DNA from: Desulfobacterales bacterium
GTDB lineage: Bacteria; Desulfobacterota; Desulfobacteria; Desulfobacterales; Desulfosalsimonadaceae
Direction of reading: 5' to 3'
DNA: 64,000 nt
NCBI GenBank assembly: GCA_034520365.1
Contig: JAXHNP010000006.1
Coordinates: forward strand, 55,001-119,000
Made by a program: the position numbers and the translations under genes
In this document: positions 43,361-51,403 of the stretch, one piece after another
Layout of the letters: each line of letters starts with the position of its first letter
Position numbering within the stretch: position 1 is the stretch's first letter
The notes under the pieces: generated by a model
Database searches by the model: none
The model's input: only the letters and a program-made list of their open reading frames with translations
Told to the model about the DNA's origin: nothing

Positions 43361-44131
43361 ATGAATCTTATGCACCCCTTAATGGATTCACATACCCATC
43401 TCTATGATGACAGTTTTGATGCGGATCGACCGGCGGTGCTGGAAAGGGCCCGGGCTGCCGGGGTGAGCCGGATTGTTACGGTAAGCGAAACCGTGGAGGA
43501 TGCCCGGCGAAATCTTGAACTGGCAGGCGAATATCCGGAATTGATGCCCGCTGCCGGACTTTATCCGACCTATCTGGATTTTGATGCGGCAGACGGCATG
43601 CAGGCCTTTATCCGTCGGAAGCGCGACCAGCTGGCCGCCATCGGCGAGGTGGGCATGGATTTCTGGGCGGTTCAGGAAGAGGGCCAGCGGGAGATTCAGC
43701 GCCGGATTTTTGAATCCTTTATTGATCTCTCTTTTGAGCTGGATCTGCCCTTAAATGTCCATTCCCGTTCAGCCGGCCGGCATGCGGTTGATTTATTAAT
43801 AAGAAAAGGCGTCGAACGGGTGCAGCTCCATGCCTTTGACGGCAAATTCGGCGCCGCTCAGCCGGCGGTGGAAGCCGGATATTTTTTTTCAGTACCATCC
43901 TCCATTGAGCGTTCCCGCCAGAAGCAGAAGCTGGTCCGCCAGCTGCCGCTTTCCTGTCTTCTCCTTGAAACCGATAGCCCGGTGCTGGGCCCGGACCCCA
44001 AAGCCCGCAATGAACCCAAAAACGCAGTGATTGCCCTTAACATGATCGCACAAATTAAAGACGTAAGCCCTGAGGCGGCGGCCGAGGCGGTGTATGACAA
44101 TTCCCGCCGGCTCTACGGTGACGTATTTTAA
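43361..44131 (+). CDS. TatD-family metal-dependent hydrolase
   Basis: A 256-residue TIM-barrel amidohydrolase related to TatD DNases: MDSHTHLYDD (HxH metal site), AAIGEVGMDFW, PLNVHSRSAGRHA, VQLHAFDG and LLLETDSPVLGPDPKARNEPKN. It may act as a 3'-5' exonuclease or an editing deacylase. AAGGATC lies just upstream of ATG 43361. It is followed 27 bases later by the O-methyltransferase gene. Confidence 0.9.
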   Translation: MNLMHPLMDSHTHLYDDSFDADRPAVLERARAAGVSRIVTVSETVEDARRNLELAGEYPELMPAAGLYPTYLDFDAADGMQAFIRRKRDQLAAIGEVGMDFWAVQEEGQREIQRRIFESFIDLSFELDLPLNVHSRSAGRHAVDLLIRKGVERVQLHAFDGKFGAAQPAVEAGYFFSVPSSIERSRQKQKLVRQLPLSCLLLETDSPVLGPDPKARNEPKNAVIALNMIAQIKDVSPEAAAEAVYDNSRRLYGDVF

Positions 44132-44158
44132 ATGGATACCTTATATAGGCAATAATTT

Positions 44159-44773
44159 ATGGCAGATATTGTTTCCAATCCGGAAGCGTATTTTGAGGGC
44201 CTGATTCCGGATCGGGATGCGCTTTTACGAGACCTGGAGGCCGAAGCCGCGGCTGAAGAGATCCCGATTGTCGGTCCGGTGGTGGGCGAGCTTTTGTTTG
44301 TGCTGGCCCGGGCGACCGGAGCGAAGCATATCCTGGAATTGGGCGCAGCCACCGGTTATTCGGCTATTTATCTGGGACGGGCGTGCGAGCCGGCCGGCGG
44401 CCGGGTGGTGACTTTTGAATATGATCCCGCCATGGCCGCGCGGGCCCGGGAAAATATTGATCAGGCCGGTCTCTCCCGAACCGTGTCGGTCCGCGACGGC
44501 AATGCGCTGACGCAGTTGGGGGAGCTCGACGGTCAGTCTGATTTCGTCTTCATGGATATCGAAAAAGAGGATTACCACAAGGCGTTAAAGGAGCTTGAGC
44601 CGTTGGTACGCCCCTCCGGACTGTTGGTGGCGGACAACACCGGGTTCAGGGATGCGGATGCCTTCAACCGGATGATGCACGCCAATCCCGCCTGGCGCAG
44701 CGTTCAGCTGTTTTCCTTCCTTCCCATGCATTCCGGCATTTATGACGGTCTGTGCCTGGCCGTCCGCATCTGA
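44159..44773 (+). CDS. Class I SAM-dependent O-methyltransferase
   Basis: A 204-residue protein of the CCoAOMT/YrrM-type O-methyltransferase family: VGELLFVLARATGAKHILELGAATGYSAIYLG (SAM motif I), VVTFEYDPAMAARARENI, DFVFMDIEKEDYHKALKELEPLVRPSGLLVADN (metal-binding Asp and motif). The acceptor is unknown. Its TGA stop codon forms the first three bases of TGATGGCTTCGTAAAA, a lone end of the MITE-like repeat found at 22551-22703. Confidence 0.88.
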   Translation: MADIVSNPEAYFEGLIPDRDALLRDLEAEAAAEEIPIVGPVVGELLFVLARATGAKHILELGAATGYSAIYLGRACEPAGGRVVTFEYDPAMAARARENIDQAGLSRTVSVRDGNALTQLGELDGQSDFVFMDIEKEDYHKALKELEPLVRPSGLLVADNTGFRDADAFNRMMHANPAWRSVQLFSFLPMHSGIYDGLCLAVRI

Positions 44774-44788
44774 TGGCTTCGTAAAACC
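44772..44788. repeat. Solo end of the GTCGTAAAAAG-type element
   Basis: GATGGCTTCGTAAAACC matches the terminal repeat of the 22551-22703 element and overlaps the stop codon of the O-methyltransferase gene. No opposite end was found before the peroxiredoxin gene. Confidence 0.5.
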
Positions 44789-44916
44789 AGTTTCCACTCC
44801 ATAGAAAATTTAAATTTGATTTGCAAAACCGATTTGCAGAATTAATAATGGGTATAAGATCAAAAAGTCAGAAAGCTTGGGAAGAATCTAAGGTATCCAA
44901 ACAAGGAGGTATTTGA

Positions 44917-45642
44917 ATGCCAACAGAAGAGGCGGTCGGATGTGCACGGCCGACAGGCGGCCCGGTGGGTGAACCCGCTCAGGAAAAAGCACCTGCAGGA
45001 CAGGAACCATTTTCGACACAGGAGGTTAAAAAGATGGTGGAAGTCGGCAAGAAGGCGCCGGATTTTGCAGCGCCCGCTTATTATCAGGGAAAGTTTGTTT
45101 CAGTGAATCTGTCCGAATATCTGGGCAAATGGGTGGTTTTGTGCTTCTACCCGGGCGACTTCACCTTTGTTTGAGCGACCGAGATTTCGGCAGTTGCCGA
45201 AAAATACAAAGAGTTCCAGAACCTGGACGTCGAAGTCCTGTCCATGAGCATTGACAGCGTGTTCGTCCATAAGATGTGGAATGACAATGAACTTTCCAAA
45301 ATGGTGGACGGCGGTGTGCCTTTCCCGATGCTCTCTGATGCCGGCGGCCGCGTCGGCAAGGTCTTTGGGGTGTTTGACGAGGATGCCGGGGTCGAGGCCC
45401 GGGGCCGTTTCATCATCGACCCGGATGGGGTCATCCAGGGCTACGAGGTACTTACCCCGCCGGTGGGCAGAAACGTGGCCGAAAGCCTCCGCCAGATTCA
45501 GGCGTTCCAGCATGTCCGGAAAACCGAGGGCGCAGAGGCCACGCCGTCCGGATGGCGGCCCGGCAAGACGACCCTCAAGCCCGGCCCCGATTTGGTGGGC
45601 AGAGTGTGGGAGGTATGGAAGACAAGCGAGGCATTCGAGTAG
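44917..45642 (+). CDS. Selenocysteine peroxiredoxin (AhpC/Prx1-like), UGA at 45172-45174
   Basis: A single 241-residue reading frame interrupted only by TGA at codon 86, exactly where AhpC-type peroxiredoxins carry the peroxidatic Cys: [23 protein letters not shown] (P80, T83, U86 of PxxxTxxC). Downstream sequence ([56 protein letters not shown]) is conserved and in frame. A SECIS-like hairpin follows the UGA. The usual C-terminal resolving Cys (VCPAGW) is replaced by ATPSGW; a Cys in the extra N-terminus (VGCARP, C9) might serve instead. Starts at 44917 and 45034 both have strong ribosome-binding sites (AAGGAGG, GGAGG). Reduces peroxides in the cytoplasm. Confidence 0.92.
45186..45201 (+). 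promoter_or_regulatory. Bacterial SECIS-like hairpin
   Basis: TTCGGC-AGTT-GCCGAA is a six-base-pair stem with a four-base loop that has G in its second position. The loop begins 17 bases after the UGA at 45172-45174. This fits the usual limits for bacterial SECIS elements (loop about 16-37 bases downstream, with a G among the first two loop bases). Confidence 0.8.
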
Positions 45643-45785
45643 AAGCTGTTTCAAAACATCATCTAAGGCCTGCTGGCTGCGTTGCAGTCCGCTTCAAAAT
45701 ACTCACATACGCCTATGTATGCTGCGTTTTTTCATCGGCCTGCGCCTTGCCATCAGGCCTGACCTAAAGCTTTGAAACAGCTTCT
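45641..45785. repeat. MITE-like element, copy 2 (AGAAGCTGTTTCAAA ends)
   Basis: A 145-base element with inverted ends AGAAGCTGTTTCAAAAC and GCTTTGAAACAGCTTCT. The interior has GCTGCGTTGCAGTCCGC and TCACATACGCCTATGTATGC, homologous to the core of 22551-22703. Its left end overlaps the TAG stop codon (45640-45642) of the peroxiredoxin gene. Confidence 0.78.
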
Positions 45786-45791
45786 TGATAA

Positions 45792-45927
45792 AAGGCATGG
45801 GTATTAGGCATCAGGGCGGCAAACCCTATGCCTAATACCTTATCAGACACGCAAAACCAGAAACCAGAAACCAGAAACCTGAAACCCTACACCCTACACC
45901 CTACACCCTATATACCCTATACCTGAT
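45792..45927. repeat. 7-base phrase array (AAACCAG / CCCTACA)
   Basis: Successive runs of ~7-base phrases: GGTATTAGGCATCAGGG, then AAACCAG x3-4, then ACCCTAC x3-4, ending TATACCCTATACCTGATTT. The array ends at the stop codon of the DUF169 gene. Confidence 0.7.
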
Positions 45928-46746
45928 TTACTTCAACGCCCTTAGCTGATACCAGGTGTTTCTCTCCACAAAAGAGCCCGGGAGATTGGTCTCCATTTCC
46001 TCGAACAGCTGATAGGGGACCGCAAAACTCATCAAATCCTTTTTTAACAGCCGTTTAATGGCGAGCCGTGCGGAGATATCATTTAAACCCAGCACCGCCC
46101 GCGGGGTTTGGGATTTGGCCTCGGCGAATGCATAGATGCCGATGGACTGGCATCCGGCGGCATAGGGAAAGATGACGTTGTCGTTGGTCTCCCGGTGATA
46201 ATTGGCCAGGATGGTAAGCCCCGCAATCTGGTCCATATCCGCCAGAAACACGACCACTTCGGGTTTTTCCCGGTGCTTATCAATGTCCTTTAGGGGTTTG
46301 AAAACGACATAGGTATTGGGGATATCAATAATGGGCAGGCATTCGATAAATTTTTTGACCATCTCAGGGGACTGGATGTAGCGCTCCCCTTTCATGAAAT
46401 CGTCAAAAGCCTCATCGCGCATATAGGGCTTAACCTGCTCGCCGGCTTTTCGGCCCTTCTCCCATTGGTCATTGCCGATGGACAGAAAATAGCAGAAACA
46501 GTCCTCACCGCCCGGAAAGTTTTTATACTGGTTGCCGAACCCCAGGCCGGTGCCGCCGCCCTGACAGCCGTAAGTCCCACGGTCAAATGCCGCGGTCTGG
46601 CCTTTAACCGCAGCCACCAGCATATACATCACACAGCCCCAGCGGCCCTGTTTAAACTGCTTGGCATCTTCCGGTTTTTCGTCTGTCAGAATGATGGCCA
46701 CCGGTTCATGCGCTATCTCCAGGGCCTCTTTAATCGCGCTTTTCAT
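45928..46746 (-). CDS. DUF169 family protein
   Basis: A 272-residue protein of the DUF169 family, common in anaerobes and methanogens and of unknown function. Conserved-looking Cys/Gly-rich parts: GRWGCVMYMLVAAVKGQTAAF, GTYGCQGGGTGLGFGNQYKNFPGGEDCFCYFLSIGN and IFPYAAGCQSIGIYAFAEA. The clustered Cys suggest a metal or iron-sulfur site. It is a single-gene unit with no informative neighbours. Confidence 0.82.
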   Translation of the reverse strand: MKSAIKEALEIAHEPVAIILTDEKPEDAKQFKQGRWGCVMYMLVAAVKGQTAAFDRGTYGCQGGGTGLGFGNQYKNFPGGEDCFCYFLSIGNDQWEKGRKAGEQVKPYMRDEAFDDFMKGERYIQSPEMVKKFIECLPIIDIPNTYVVFKPLKDIDKHREKPEVVVFLADMDQIAGLTILANYHRETNDNVIFPYAAGCQSIGIYAFAEAKSQTPRAVLGLNDISARLAIKRLLKKDLMSFAVPYQLFEEMETNLPGSFVERNTWYQLRALK

Positions 46747-46849
46747 TTCAACGCCTCCCCATTAATTTGCCTTTTTTATTGCGATGTTCCCCATTCTAAT
46801 GCAATGTGAGCCAATCCAAAAGAAAAAAACAGGGGCGGCGGTCAGCAAA

Positions 46850-46990
46850 CCGGTAAATTTGTTCTATTTATTTTTCAGGCGGGCACGGTGGCCCGCCCTA
46901 CGCGACAATGCCGACCTTACATGCGAACACCCCTATGGTTATGGGGTTGTTCGCCAGAACAAATTCATCGTGCGGTCAGCAAACCGGGAA
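46850..46990. repeat. REP-like GGCGGGCACGGTGGCCCGCC unit and flanks
   Basis: AATTTGTTCTATTTATTTTT then GGCGGGCACGGTGGCCCGCC, which is the internal part of the composite element, inverted. The remaining bases of the 46747-47060 gap show a repeated GCGGTCAGCAAACCGG (46838 and 46973) but no gene. Confidence 0.6.
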
Positions 46991-47060
46991 TTGATTTTTC
47001 AGGCCGGCAGTGCGATGATTCATTGATCGGCAGTGTTTTATTGAAGGCAAGGGCATTAGC

Positions 47061-47636
47061 GTGCGCATGGTTGAAAAGCGGTTTTCAAATGTGGCCGGAT
47101 TTGACGATGCCCCCTTTGCCCGGGACCATAGGGGGCCGGTCAAACTGGTGGGCACGGTATACGCGGGCTTGCGGTTTGACGGCGTGTTGATCGGCGAAGT
47201 CCAAAAGGACGGATTTGATGCCGCCGCGCGGCTTGCGGAGCTCGTCGCCGAATCCCGGTTTGCCGGACACATTCAGCTGATTATACTTCAGGGGATTGCC
47301 TTTGGGGGATTCAATGTGGTGGATGTGTTTGATCTGAACCGCCGACTGGAACTTCCCGTTCTGGTGGTGGCCCGCAGAAAGCCGGATTTGATAAGTATCC
47401 AGGATGCGCTCGCCGCCCACATCGGTCACGGAAAAGCCAAGTGGGCGGTGATCGAACGGCTCGGGGCGATGGAGCCGCTCGGCCCCGTATTTATCCAGCG
47501 GGTGGGCCTCTCCTATGAACAGGCGGCGGATGTGATGGGTCGGTTTGCGATTAACGGCAACATCCCGGAGCCGCTGCGCACGGCCCACATGATTGCCAGC
47601 GCACTGGTGTACGGGCACAGCCGGGGCAATGTGTAG
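47061..47636 (+). CDS. DUF99 family protein
   Basis: A 191-residue protein of the DUF99 family (endonuclease V-like fold), mostly archaeal: FDDAPFARDHRGPVKLVGTVYAG, QLIILQGIAFGGFNVVDVF, LPVLVVARRKPDL and RTAHMIASALVYGHSRG. Function is unknown; the EndoV-like fold suggests nucleic acid binding, but that is inference. Start GTG 47061 or ATG 47067. Archaeal-type distribution makes horizontal acquisition possible. Confidence 0.8.
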   Translation: MRMVEKRFSNVAGFDDAPFARDHRGPVKLVGTVYAGLRFDGVLIGEVQKDGFDAAARLAELVAESRFAGHIQLIILQGIAFGGFNVVDVFDLNRRLELPVLVVARRKPDLISIQDALAAHIGHGKAKWAVIERLGAMEPLGPVFIQRVGLSYEQAADVMGRFAINGNIPEPLRTAHMIASALVYGHSRGNV

Positions 47637-47762
47637 CGCTCTGGGCACAGTTTATATCTTGACTTTGTGCCGCAGTCAATGTAGGGGCGGGCTTCAGCCC
47701 GCCCTTTGCAGATGCCGGATTAAAGCAAAACAGTGCGGCATCATTCAAATTTAAGGGGGTAT

Positions 47763-48203
47763 ATGATGGCAGATATGAAAAATGTGTCAAAAAAATCGGT
47801 GTATATGGGAAGACTTTCGCACGGCGGGGATCTGCTGGAAGAATTGACAAACATTTGCAGGGACCAAAATATCCAATCCGGCCGGGTGGAGGCCATCGGT
47901 GCGGTCCAAAAGGCATGCATCGGTTATTATGACCAGAAAAAATGGGAATATCAGTTCCATACCCTGGATCAGGCCATGGAGATTTTAAAACTCTCCGGCA
48001 ACATCTCCCTGAAAGACGGCGCCCCCATGGTACACGCCCACATCACCCTGGCGGATGGGGAGGGCCGGGCGTTCGGCGGCCACCTGGCGCCGGACACCAT
48101 CATTTTTGCCTGCGAGTGTATTATCGAAGCATTTGACAGTGCGGCTTTCAATCGGGTTTATGACGAGGAAACCGGTCTGCCCCTATGGGGATTGTCGTCT
48201 TAA
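47763..48203 (+). CDS. DUF296 / PCC-domain protein
   Basis: A 146-residue protein of the DUF296 (plants-and-prokaryotes conserved, PCC) family: GRLSHGGDLLEELTNICRDQNIQSGRVEAIGAVQKACIGYYD, then MVHAHITLADGEGRAFGGHLAPDTIIFACECIIEAF, which contains the conserved His cluster. DNA binding is known in plant AT-hook proteins but not for stand-alone bacterial members. AAGGGGG lies ~6 bases before ATG 47763. Its TAA stop lies within a TCTTAATCTTATTC hexamer run. Confidence 0.85.
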   Translation: MMADMKNVSKKSVYMGRLSHGGDLLEELTNICRDQNIQSGRVEAIGAVQKACIGYYDQKKWEYQFHTLDQAMEILKLSGNISLKDGAPMVHAHITLADGEGRAFGGHLAPDTIIFACECIIEAFDSAAFNRVYDEETGLPLWGLSS

Positions 48204-48240
48204 TCTTATTCTTATTCTTACTCTTACTCTTATTTATCAG
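48198..48240. repeat. TCTTAT/TCTTAC hexamer run overlapping a stop codon
   Basis: Seven hexamers TCTTAA, TCTTAT, TCTTAT, TCTTAC, TCTTAC, TCTTAT (with one slip) lie between the DUF296 and ABC transporter genes. The TAA stop of the former is the first unit. Confidence 0.75.
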
Positions 48241-48246
48241 GCGAAC

Positions 48247-49014
48247 ATGAACCCGGTCGTTGAAGTCAGAAACGTTCACAAATCCTTTAAAAACGTCCAT
48301 GCGGTAAAGGGTGTCTCCCTTAGCATTGAAAAGGGCGGCTTCATCGGGCTTTTGGGTCCCAACGGCGCCGGCAAGACCACGCTGGTGGAGATGATCGAGG
48401 GCATCCAGACGCCGGATTGCGGCGAGATCCGTATTCTGGGCAAAACCTGGCAGTCCGATGCGGATGAACTCCACCAAGCCATCGGCATCTCGCTCCAGGA
48501 AACCCGGTTTATCGATAAATTAACGGTTCGGGAGATCCTGCGGCTTTTTGCAAGCTTTTATAATCTGCACAAATCGCGGGTGGAAGAAATATTGGAGCTT
48601 ATCTCGCTTACTGAAAAGCGAAACGCCTATACCGTAAACCTATCCGGCGGCCAGCGCCAGCGGCTGGCGCTGGGTCTTTCCCTGATCAACAGACCGCAGA
48701 TCCTGCTTCTGGATGAGCCCACCACGGGCCTTGACCCCAATGCCCGGCGGGAGATATGGTCGATTCTTCTGGATCTTAAAGAACGCACCCATACTTCGCT
48801 CATTTTAACCACCCACTATATGGAGGAGGCGGAGCAGCTCTGCGACTACATCATGATCATGGATCAGGGAGAGGTTCTAAAGGAGGGGACCCTGAAATCC
48901 TTGCTGGAAGCCCATCCGGAAGCGGAGGCGGCAGACCTGAAAAATCCGGAATGCCGGCACAAAACCCTGGATGATTTGTTTACGTCAATGACAGGCAGGC
49001 AGCTCAATGAATAG
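48247..49014 (+). CDS. ABC transporter ATP-binding protein
   Basis: A 255-residue ABC-2 exporter ATPase: Walker A LLGPNGAGKTTLVEM, Q loop SLQETRF, signature LSGGQRQRLALGLSL, Walker B ILLLDEPTTGLDPNAR and switch His in LTTHYMEEAEQL (DrrA/CcmA-like). Upstream in-frame codons overlap the DUF296 gene, so ATG 48247 is chosen. It overlaps the permease start by 8 bases; together they form an exporter of unknown substrate. Confidence 0.94.
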   Translation: MNPVVEVRNVHKSFKNVHAVKGVSLSIEKGGFIGLLGPNGAGKTTLVEMIEGIQTPDCGEIRILGKTWQSDADELHQAIGISLQETRFIDKLTVREILRLFASFYNLHKSRVEEILELISLTEKRNAYTVNLSGGQRQRLALGLSLINRPQILLLDEPTTGLDPNARREIWSILLDLKERTHTSLILTTHYMEEAEQLCDYIMIMDQGEVLKEGTLKSLLEAHPEAEAADLKNPECRHKTLDDLFTSMTGRQLNE

Positions 49015-50149
49015 ATGGTTTGCGCCCATACAGATGGCGCACCTGGTGGCGGCCCATTTCAAAGAGGTAAGCCGGCAGCCGGCCGTGTTTTTCTGGGGAA
49101 TTATCTTTCCGATCCTTATCTCTTTGGGTCTGGGCCTGGCATTTACCCAGCAGACAGAGGTTGATCGCCAAATCGCGATCATAGACAAGGCTGAGCCGGG
49201 GGATGCGCATGTAAAATCCGGGCAGCTGGCATCCTTTCTTGAAACCCGCGCCACCCGGATATCTTCTGAGAGGGGGACGGATGCGCGGTATCAGCTGACC
49301 CTGTCGGAGGAGCATTTGGGCACCACCCGGTTTGTATTTATAAAAACCACCTGGCCGCAGGCCCTGAAGCTGCTCAAGCGCGGCCGTATCAGTCTGATTA
49401 TGACCGAAGAGAACCGGAATATCAGGTATCATTTTGATCCCGCCAACCCGGAGGCCCAGATTACCTATCTCAAGCTCTCCAAAGTGCTCTCCGGGGAGGC
49501 GCCGGGGGATGCCGGGCTCAGTAAAAACGTCGAACCCTTGACGGTTCAGGGCTCCCGATATATCGATTTTCTAATCCCCGGCCTGATTTCCATGGGCATC
49601 ATGATGTCCTGCATGTGGGGGATCAGCTACGGGATGATCGAGAAGCGGTCCAAGAAAATGCTGCGCCGCATGGTGGCGACCCCCATGCGGAAATCCCATT
49701 TTCTGCTGGCCCTGATGGTGGTCCGGATTGCCATGAATGTTATTGAAGCCGGGCTCCTTTTTCTGTTCGCCTGGATCGCCTTTGATATCGTCATCCAGGG
49801 AAGCCTTGCCGCCCTTTTTGTGATTTTTATGGCCGGCAATATCGCCTTTGGCGGCATTGCCATACTGACCTCATCGCATACCGCGAATACGGAAATCGGA
49901 AACGGGCTGATCAATGCGGTGGTGCTGCCCATGTCCGTGCTCTCCGGCATTTTCTTCAGCTACCACAATTTTCCGGACTGGAGCCTGCCGGTGATTGAAA
50001 AGCTGCCGCTCACACTTCTGGCAGACGGTATCCGGAGTATTTTTATCGAGGGCGCGGGATTTGCCGAAACCGCCGGACCTTCCGTGCTCTTGTTTGCCAT
50101 CGGCATTTTTTTCTTTTCCCTGGGGCTTCGGGTGTTTAAGTGGCACTGA
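49007..50149 (+). CDS. ABC-2 type transporter permease
   Basis: A 380-residue permease. One N-terminal transmembrane helix (about 30-48, VFFWGIIFPILISLGLGLAF), a large extracytoplasmic domain (about 50-180), then five C-terminal helices (DFLIPGLISMGIMMSCMWGISYGM ... VLSGIFFSYHNFPDW ... LLFAIGIFFFSLGLRVF). This is the YadH/DrrB-type layout with a long periplasmic loop. It overlaps the ATPase gene. Confidence 0.92.
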   Translation: MNRWFAPIQMAHLVAAHFKEVSRQPAVFFWGIIFPILISLGLGLAFTQQTEVDRQIAIIDKAEPGDAHVKSGQLASFLETRATRISSERGTDARYQLTLSEEHLGTTRFVFIKTTWPQALKLLKRGRISLIMTEENRNIRYHFDPANPEAQITYLKLSKVLSGEAPGDAGLSKNVEPLTVQGSRYIDFLIPGLISMGIMMSCMWGISYGMIEKRSKKMLRRMVATPMRKSHFLLALMVVRIAMNVIEAGLLFLFAWIAFDIVIQGSLAALFVIFMAGNIAFGGIAILTSSHTANTEIGNGLINAVVLPMSVLSGIFFSYHNFPDWSLPVIEKLPLTLLADGIRSIFIEGAGFAETAGPSVLLFAIGIFFFSLGLRVFKWH

Positions 50150-50216
50150 AACGGATGTCGTTTCCGGAAACGGCTACAACAAACTGCTACAATTGAATGT
50201 TGGTTTAAGGGCAAAA

Positions 50217-50432
50217 AGGTTTCAGGTTTCAGGTTTCAGTATTCATAATGGACGGTCGGTACGGTGGCCGACCCTACAAAATGTCGTATCACCTTTCGTA
50301 GGGCAGGCCACCGTGCCTGCCTGAAAAATAGACAGAACAAATTTACCGTGAAGGCGAGGCGCAGGGGCTTGGATTTTTGGCGAAGAACGGTTATACTATT
50401 TGTTATGCCCTGAACCCTGAACCCTGAATTTT
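50217..50432. repeat. Phrase arrays around REP-like units
   Basis: GGTTTCA x3 (50220), then GGTCGGTACGGTGGCCGACC (50252), the CTACAAAATG/CGTAGG spacer, GGCAGGCCACCGTGCCTGCC (50302), AGACAGAACAAATTTACCGT, and CCCTGAA x3 (50408-50428). This is the inner part of the composite element without its TAAGTAACTT ends. It occupies most of the 50150-50473 gap. Confidence 0.7.
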
Positions 50433-50473
50433 TTTTATCAAAGGGGTGACCCATCGCAAAGGCAAAACCGGCC

Positions 50474-51403
50474 GTGAATCCGGCCATGAACGAGGAGTTT
50501 GAAAACATCGTCCGGCAGATCAGCCGGGTGGTGATTGGCAAAGAGGCGCATGTGCGTCTGGCCCTGACCTGTTTGTTTGCAAAAGGCCATCTTTTAATCG
50601 AGGATCTGCCGGGGATCGGCAAAACCACGCTGGCCAAGGTGCTGGCCAAATGCCTGGGCCTTGACTTCCAGCGCATGCAGTTTACCAGCGACATGCTGCC
50701 CGGCGACATCCTGGGGGTATCCATTTTTGATCAAAATGCGGGCACCTTTCATTTCCACCCCGGGCCGATATTTTCCCAGGTGCTTTTGGCGGATGAAATC
50801 AACCGCGCCACGCCAAAGACCCAGAGCGCCCTGCTCGAGGCCATGGAAGAGGAGCAGGTCACCATTGAGGGCGAAACCCGGCATCTGGGCCAGCCCTTTT
50901 TTGTGATCGCCACCCAGAATCCGCTGGAGCATGCGGGCACCTTTCCGCTGCCCGAATCCCAGATGGACCGGTTTCTGATGCGGATTGAACTGGGCTATCC
51001 GGACCGCCACGCGGAAAAAAAGATTCTTCAGGGCGATGGCGCGCAGGCGGCCCTGGAGAACATGTCCCACTGCATGGACAAAGCGGATGTGATCCGGATT
51101 CAGGATGAGATTACCCGGGTGCATACCTCGGATGCGTTTCTGGATTACCTGCAGGATATCCTGCATTTTACCCGCACCTCGCCGCATTTTCAGGTGGGGC
51201 TCTCCCCGCGGGCGGGGCTTTCCCTTTCCCGGGCGGCCCGGTCCTGGGCCTATCTCCACGGCCGGGATTACACCATTCCGGAAGACCTCCAGAAGGTACT
51301 CTTATGGGTGGTCGGCCATCGGCTGCGCACCCGGGCGGACCGGATGGAAATCCCCCGCAACAAATTGATCGATCTGTTAAAGGAAGTCCCGGTCCCGGTT
51401 TGA
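50474..51403 (+). CDS. MoxR-family AAA+ ATPase
   Basis: A 309-residue MoxR ATPase: Walker A DLPGIGKTTLAK, Walker B VLLADEINRATPKTQSALLEAMEEEQVT, sensor 1 FFVIATQNPLEHAGTFPLPESQMDRF, sensor 2 LSPRAGLSL. These act as chaperones for maturation of metalloproteins or membrane complexes, usually with DUF58/VWA proteins, as here. GTG 50474 is used; AAGGGG lies 6 bases before an in-frame ATC (50453), which would add MAKAKPA, and ATG 50486 is also possible. The three-gene operon is MoxR-DUF58-TgpA. Confidence 0.9.
   Translation: MNPAMNEEFENIVRQISRVVIGKEAHVRLALTCLFAKGHLLIEDLPGIGKTTLAKVLAKCLGLDFQRMQFTSDMLPGDILGVSIFDQNAGTFHFHPGPIFSQVLLADEINRATPKTQSALLEAMEEEQVTIEGETRHLGQPFFVIATQNPLEHAGTFPLPESQMDRFLMRIELGYPDRHAEKKILQGDGAQAALENMSHCMDKADVIRIQDEITRVHTSDAFLDYLQDILHFTRTSPHFQVGLSPRAGLSLSRAARSWAYLHGRDYTIPEDLQKVLLWVVGHRLRTRADRMEIPRNKLIDLLKEVPVPV

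Noticed and set aside
44917-45174. Two separate short genes instead of one peroxiredoxin
   Set aside because: The parts before and after the TGA are in the same frame and together form one complete peroxiredoxin; the TGA falls on the catalytic codon and is followed by a SECIS-like hairpin.
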